A DNA stretch of 7,220 bases from Methanobacteriota archaeon. Lineage in GTDB: Archaea; Thermoplasmatota; Poseidoniia; Poseidoniales; Poseidoniaceae. The notes under the pieces were generated by a model. That model saw only the letters and a list, made by a program, of their open reading frames with translations, was not told the DNA's origin and searched no databases. Position 1 is the stretch's first letter. The number at the start of each line of letters is the position of its first letter. The stretch is from the NCBI GenBank assembly GCA_002731395.1, contig PCBQ01000026.1:9041-16260 (forward strand), in the 5' to 3' direction. Both the position numbers and the translations under genes were made by a program. Shown piece by piece: positions 1 to 5,100 of this stretch.

Positions 1-2105
1 ACCGTCCAAACACCGTCGCCTTGAGCGGTCACGGTGCCTGCCACGTCGGACAGATCCGCGCGGGTGGAAGGGGGAACTGGGATTGGGTTGTCGAAGGCAT
101 CGAACGCGGACACCGTCACCGTCACCGTGCCGAGTTGCTCGATGGTGGTGTGGGAAAGGTCCAGCACGAAACGATCCACAGTGGCCTGCGCACGCACGGT
201 CACGTTCCACGCGCCTTCAACGCCGTTCACGGCGTAGGTGAGCGAATGATCCCCCGCTCGCCGTGCGAAGTAATCGTAAGTCGCTTCATCGGTGGCGTTG
301 ATGTCTGGCGCTGTAGACCCTCCCTCGGTCCATAGCACGTCTTGCGGGAAGGCGTTTCCATCAGCGTCAAATCCGGTGACGCTGATGCTGACGTGGTCGC
401 CAGCCGTCAGGACATATTCGGGCTCAGGAGCCTCCACAGCAACCGCAACACCGTGTCGAATGACAAGGTCGACGCTTCGAACGATGGCCGTTCCGGCATC
501 CGTCAGCCCGGTTACGCTCACGGTGTAGTTGCCAACAAGCGTCGCATCCCAAACCAACCCAGCGGTGCGCAAGGCGTCACCGATATCGGTGGACGTACCG
601 GCATCGGTGTCAATGGACCATGCGAATCCGTCGGTTGAAATCGGGTTGTTTTCAGCATCGCTGGCTGCGACACTGAATTGCACACCGTCATCGGCCGTCA
701 GTTCGAGTGCATCCCCGGTATTACCGTCTTCGAGTGTGACGGCATCAAGGGTCAAGACGTACAAGTCGCCATGCACCACCGTCATGGATATGGTCGCCGT
801 GTATGTTGTGCTGCCATCCAACACGTAGGTTGCAGTGAGTGCATAGGCATCGGTGCTGGCCAGCACAGGTCGGAAAGTGGTGGCTGGAGCATCGATATGG
901 GACAAGGCCGATTGATCGGTCCACGTGCTGTGAGACAGGCTCCAATTGACGCTCACGCTCCAGCGGTTCCCCTTCTGATCCACGGCCTTTACGCTCGCAG
1001 TCAATATTTCATCGGCCGTGATTTGGAAGCCCATGCCGTTTACATCGGCTGAATCCACGACCATGGTAAGGTGGACCATGGCACCCTCACTGACCGAGAT
1101 GATCACTGAAGTGGTGAATGCTTCGTACCGAGCTTCGATGGTCTTTGAACCGCGCGAAGTCGGTGACCATTCGGCCGGCTGACCGATCAGCACCGTGCCG
1201 TCGGCGATGCGCGTCCAATTGCTCTGTGGAAGCACAACAGGCAGGCGGTTCCCGCGCACGTCAATTCGGGTCGTGTTGAGGTACACCACGTCGTCAGCGG
1301 TGATGCTCGTCGCAGATGCCACAAGTTCGAGCGACGCCATTTCACCATGGCCTACTTCGATGCCGAGAGAGCCTTCAGCACCCGAAGCGGACGTGACGTT
1401 AAGCGTCCACGACCCCACATGGTCCGCCGTGTAGGCCATGGAGGCTTCTGAATAGTTGCCGTTGGTGGTGGTCCACGACAAGCCACCGGCAAAAGCAGCA
1501 TCCATGGTGTTCCCATATTGGTCGATGACAGAGAGCGATACCTCACAACTGGTCCCTGCGGGAATCACGCCTTCGCATCCGGTGAGCACAATCTCAGCAG
1601 GCGAGCCTGGCAACACCTCAACGTTGACAGTGGTGCTCAATGCACCCCATGCCACCTGGATGGTCTGTGCTCCAGAGGCATACGGAGCAAAGGTTGCACC
1701 GGTCATGGTGCCGTTGCTCGGCGTGTAGGTGATGACCTCCCCAGCGATGGGGTTGCCGTAGTCGTCGGTGACGTAGGCGCTGATGGAGAGCGTCTCGTCT
1801 GCTGTGATGGTTGCCGTAAGTGGATTTGCGACCAAGGTCGTGGGCACGTCAGCCACCACGGTGATGGTGGTCGTGTCGCAGATGGCCCCGTAACACGCGG
1901 TGACCGTTTGGCTTCCAGCCGTGACCGGGACCCACGTGCCTCCACCGTTGACCGTCGTGGTGATGGTCCCGTCGGAAACCGTGAGGGTGATGCCAGCGGG
2001 CAGGGCCATCGAGGCGCCATTGAAGTCGCTCACGCTTGAGGAGACGGTGACGCTGTTGCCTGCAGTATGGGTTGCCCCCTGCAGGGTGTCGACGCTCAGG
2101 GCATA
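1..2105 (-). other. Tandem array of at least eight Ig-like / invasin-type beta-sandwich modules (protein region)
   Basis: Residues 1706 to the window edge. Approximate modules are 2102-1851, 1847-1611, 1601-1344, 1343-1083, 1082-768, 767-450, 449-186 and 185-1 (cut by the edge). Most copies carry an I/L-T-A-D/G start (residues 1805, 1973, 2067, 2174, 2271). About 10-16 residues later comes a D-x-x-G-N or D-x-x-x-N turn (1819, 1900, 1987, 2081, 2188, 2284, 2375), then a tryptophan or threonine strand. The first module keeps only a degenerate form of the turn. D-x-x-G-N-P-I followed by a V-x-Y/F strand is typical of Big_1/invasin-like Ig folds. Modules 1 and 3 each hold one cysteine pair (1776/1781; 1882/1892); the others have none. 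Stalk modules of this kind usually project a binding head from the cell. Exact family assignment is uncertain. Confidence 0.72.
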
Positions 2106-5100
2106 GACCTCGGTATAGTTGAGCGTCACCTCGGGTCGGACCGAGGCGTCTGCCTCGCTCGTGGATACCGTGAAGGAAGCCACACCCGTGTTCGGCGTTG
2201 CGATCAACATCCACACATGGTCACCGGAGAGGCTCATGCTTGGGAAGGTCAACGGGACATCGAGCCAACCTGTCGTGCCATAGGGGATGGTCACCATCGA
2301 CAAGGCCGGGCCGTAATCGGCCCCAGCGGCAAGTCCGGGTGCCGCCCAAGCGTTCCCAGAGGAACTCTCGTTCCAGGTCGAGGAGGCTTCGCCCCATGCG
2401 TTTGGATTCAGGAGTTCGTGGACGGTGAGCGTCACTGAACTCGCGCCACCAGCACCGTTCCAACCGTTCGCAGGCAGGTAAAGACTGAGGTCAGCGGTGT
2501 GGGCGCGCAGGGTGGTTGACAGTGGCACCTGACCGAAGTCGACGCCGATGATCATTCGGCAAGCGTCCACAACGTTGACCCCACCACACCCGGTTCCCGT
2601 TCCGAGCATCGCTTGCGCCACGGAGCCGTAGTTGGTTCCCGCGCTGGCGTTGGTGATCATGCTCTCACGCACGCGCGTGTGACCAAAGTCAGCGACTTCA
2701 TTGCCTGTTTGGAAAATGTAATTCCAGCGGTTGTCACTGATGGCTGAATTGTCTGGATCACCCAAAGCAAAGGCCCACCTTGAGGAAGAGGGGCCCGGAA
2801 TCGATTGATTCACACCCTGCACCCACCACTCGTAGGCCACACCGACGTCGAGTGTCTCATCAATGCGGAAACTGGTGCTGGTCAGGAACGCGCTGTCCAC
2901 CCAAGACCGGTAGGTGGTCACGCCGCTCGGCCCGGACAAGGTCAAGATGTAGTCGGTTGCATCGGGCAATGCGGCCCACGACAGGGTTGGAGCATCGCCG
3001 GACTCGAGTTGGAACCCACTCGTGTTGTACAGCACCGTACCGTCAGCGGGTGCTGACAGCGTGGGTTGTGAAGGTGGCAGGATGCCATCGACGTTGTCCA
3101 CATACTCCAGGTGGATCTGAGGATGACGCGAGGTGTTGCTTGTGGATTCAGAACTCACGAAGGTCATGGTTGAAGACGGCGTTCCCACCACCTCAAGGCG
3201 TACCGTCATGGAGAGGTTTCCGTTCGCGATGTTGGATTGAGCCAGGCTGGTCAAATCGAAATCAACGAAGCCATCCGGCGGAGTCAGGGTCAAGGTCGAG
3301 CGGGTCACTTCCGTGGTCGAGCAGGTGGGGGCACCGTTCCACGTGACGCTCGACTCGGTGAAGCTCGAGCATGCATATGCCGCAACGGTGAGCGAGGTCG
3401 GCCCGACCGTGTTCCGATACATGCGAAGCAGCATCTGTGTCGGCGTCATGGCGGTCGGCCAAGGCAAGTCCGAGAGATCGACGTCGATGAGGATGGCATC
3501 CTCACCGCTTCCTCCGGACCCTTGTCCGAGGCTGAGGCTTGACGAAGCACCGCTGTTTGTGTTCGGGTTCACGGATGAAATCGTGACGTCTTTCACCGAG
3601 GGGACGCCGGGCGCGCTGGTGAACACGGAATTTCTGCTAAGCGTGAGCGTGTGATTGCCCTGACCGTCGTCCGATCCTTGGTCCTCAGCGTAGCGGAACG
3701 TGGCAGAATCCGACCACGCACCGAGCCTGTGGGATTGCTCTGCTCTGACCATCCAGTGGTACCACTGGTCCGTGTCCAAGCCTTGCAAAGTACGGTTGTA
3801 CGTTGCGGTGGCGGCATCGAAGACACCGATGCCTGAATCGGTGGAATCACGACACACAAGGTTTTGCAGGAACCGGTCGTCGGTGGCGATGCACACTTCC
3901 CAGCCAGTGGCGTTCGAATTTCCAACGCTCGGACTCCAATCCAGCTCAACGGTGTCAGCGCCGGTTGGTCGAGGAGCAGACAAGTTCCAGAGGGTGCTCC
4001 CCGTGGACGGCGAAGACAGCGTGAGCGCTGCAGGAGAATAGCCGGTCGTGGTGCGGTAGGTGATGTTCAGCACCGGGCGATCTTCGGTCGATGAGGCATC
4101 GCTGGAGTGGAAACTCTGCCGACCCATACCCGAGCCGAGGTCTTCGGCCTGGAGCATGAAGGCCAAGGGGTCTCCATTGTCGAGCATCTGCTGAACGAGT
4201 GCGGTCACGTTCCAACTGTAGGCCGTGTCAACGGCCGAAACAAAGGCGGTTTGACCCACGGCAGGGATGGTGGTGTCGCTCGTGCTCTGGTAGCCCCCGG
4301 GAACAGCCCACGTCCCGCCCGTGCCGGGTCCAAACCACGTGGCGCTGCTGTTCCAAATTCTGGTGGTTCCTGACACGGAGACGTGCACCCCCGAACCTTG
4401 TGAGGTCCCGGTGGTCGTCATTTCGAGGCTGGCGTTGATGACCTCCATCGTCGCTGGAAGCGGGAGGCCGGTGAAGTTGAACGCAATCAGGGACGACGCA
4501 CGCTGGCTGGCGCTTGAAGAAAAGAAGGAACGTCCTACGTTCAGCGTGCTTGAGGAAGTGTACGCGGTGTTGGCGGTGCCGGAGTCGATCGAGGTGTCAA
4601 GGACGCCTTGTGGCAACAACACGGTGTCGTCAACCAAACTCCCGTACTGCAGCCGGTACCATGCCTCATCAGCATCGATTTCGCCGGCCATGACCTGTGG
4701 AATGTGCACGGTTCGGGCGTTGGACCATGGTCCATACATGCCGTCGACCAGTTCTCGCACCTCCCACACCACGGATCCGATGTCACCGAGGTCTTCCTGT
4801 GGCGTGTAACTGAACGCAAAGAATCCTGAGTCCACTCGACTGTCGTAAGTCGTCCAACCGCCGGAGAGGAAGGTGTCCGCATTCCACGCATCGTAGACGC
4901 GAACTTGGTAGGTGGTCGTTGAACCACCCGCAGCGACGGGGTTCCAATAGAGCAAGGGGCGCTCGTCAGGGATGAGGGCGTGGGAGGATGAATCGAAGGA
5001 AACCGCCTGGTCTGCGGGCCCGGTCAGCGTTGGAGCGCCGGCCGGGGCTGAACCTGTGCCGCTGACCCATGTGATGTTGAGCCAAGGACGCTCATTTGTT

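Noticed and set aside
1518..2039. Plus-strand ORF of 173 codons, Asp/Gly/Arg-rich
   Set aside because: It overlaps the Ig-like modules on the opposite strand. The composition reflects reverse complements of common Thr, Val and Ala codons, not a real protein.
2000..2140. Possible gene boundary or intergenic region where the architecture changes
   Set aside because: The coding frame runs through without a stop, and the last DNRLRE strand (L-N-Y-T-E-V) is followed at once by the first Ig-like strand.
1849..2214. Minus-strand ORF of 121 codons, His- and Arg-rich
   Set aside because: It is out of frame with the giant gene across the DNRLRE 6 / Ig 1 junction. The His/Arg-rich repeats are a frame-shifted reading of GGT/ACC-rich codons, so it is not a metal-binding protein.
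2780..3346. Plus-strand ORF of 188 codons, the longest start-to-stop ORF in the window
   Set aside because: It lies antisense to DNRLRE 5 and FnIII E, and its translation is rich in Arg, Ser and Pro without domain pattern. Its openness follows from the codon bias of the true minus-strand frame.
4541..4927. Minus-strand ORF of 128 codons
   Set aside because: It is a shifted reading of the FnIII C / DNRLRE 4 region. It would require overlapping a frame with strong domain conservation and shows no pattern of its own.
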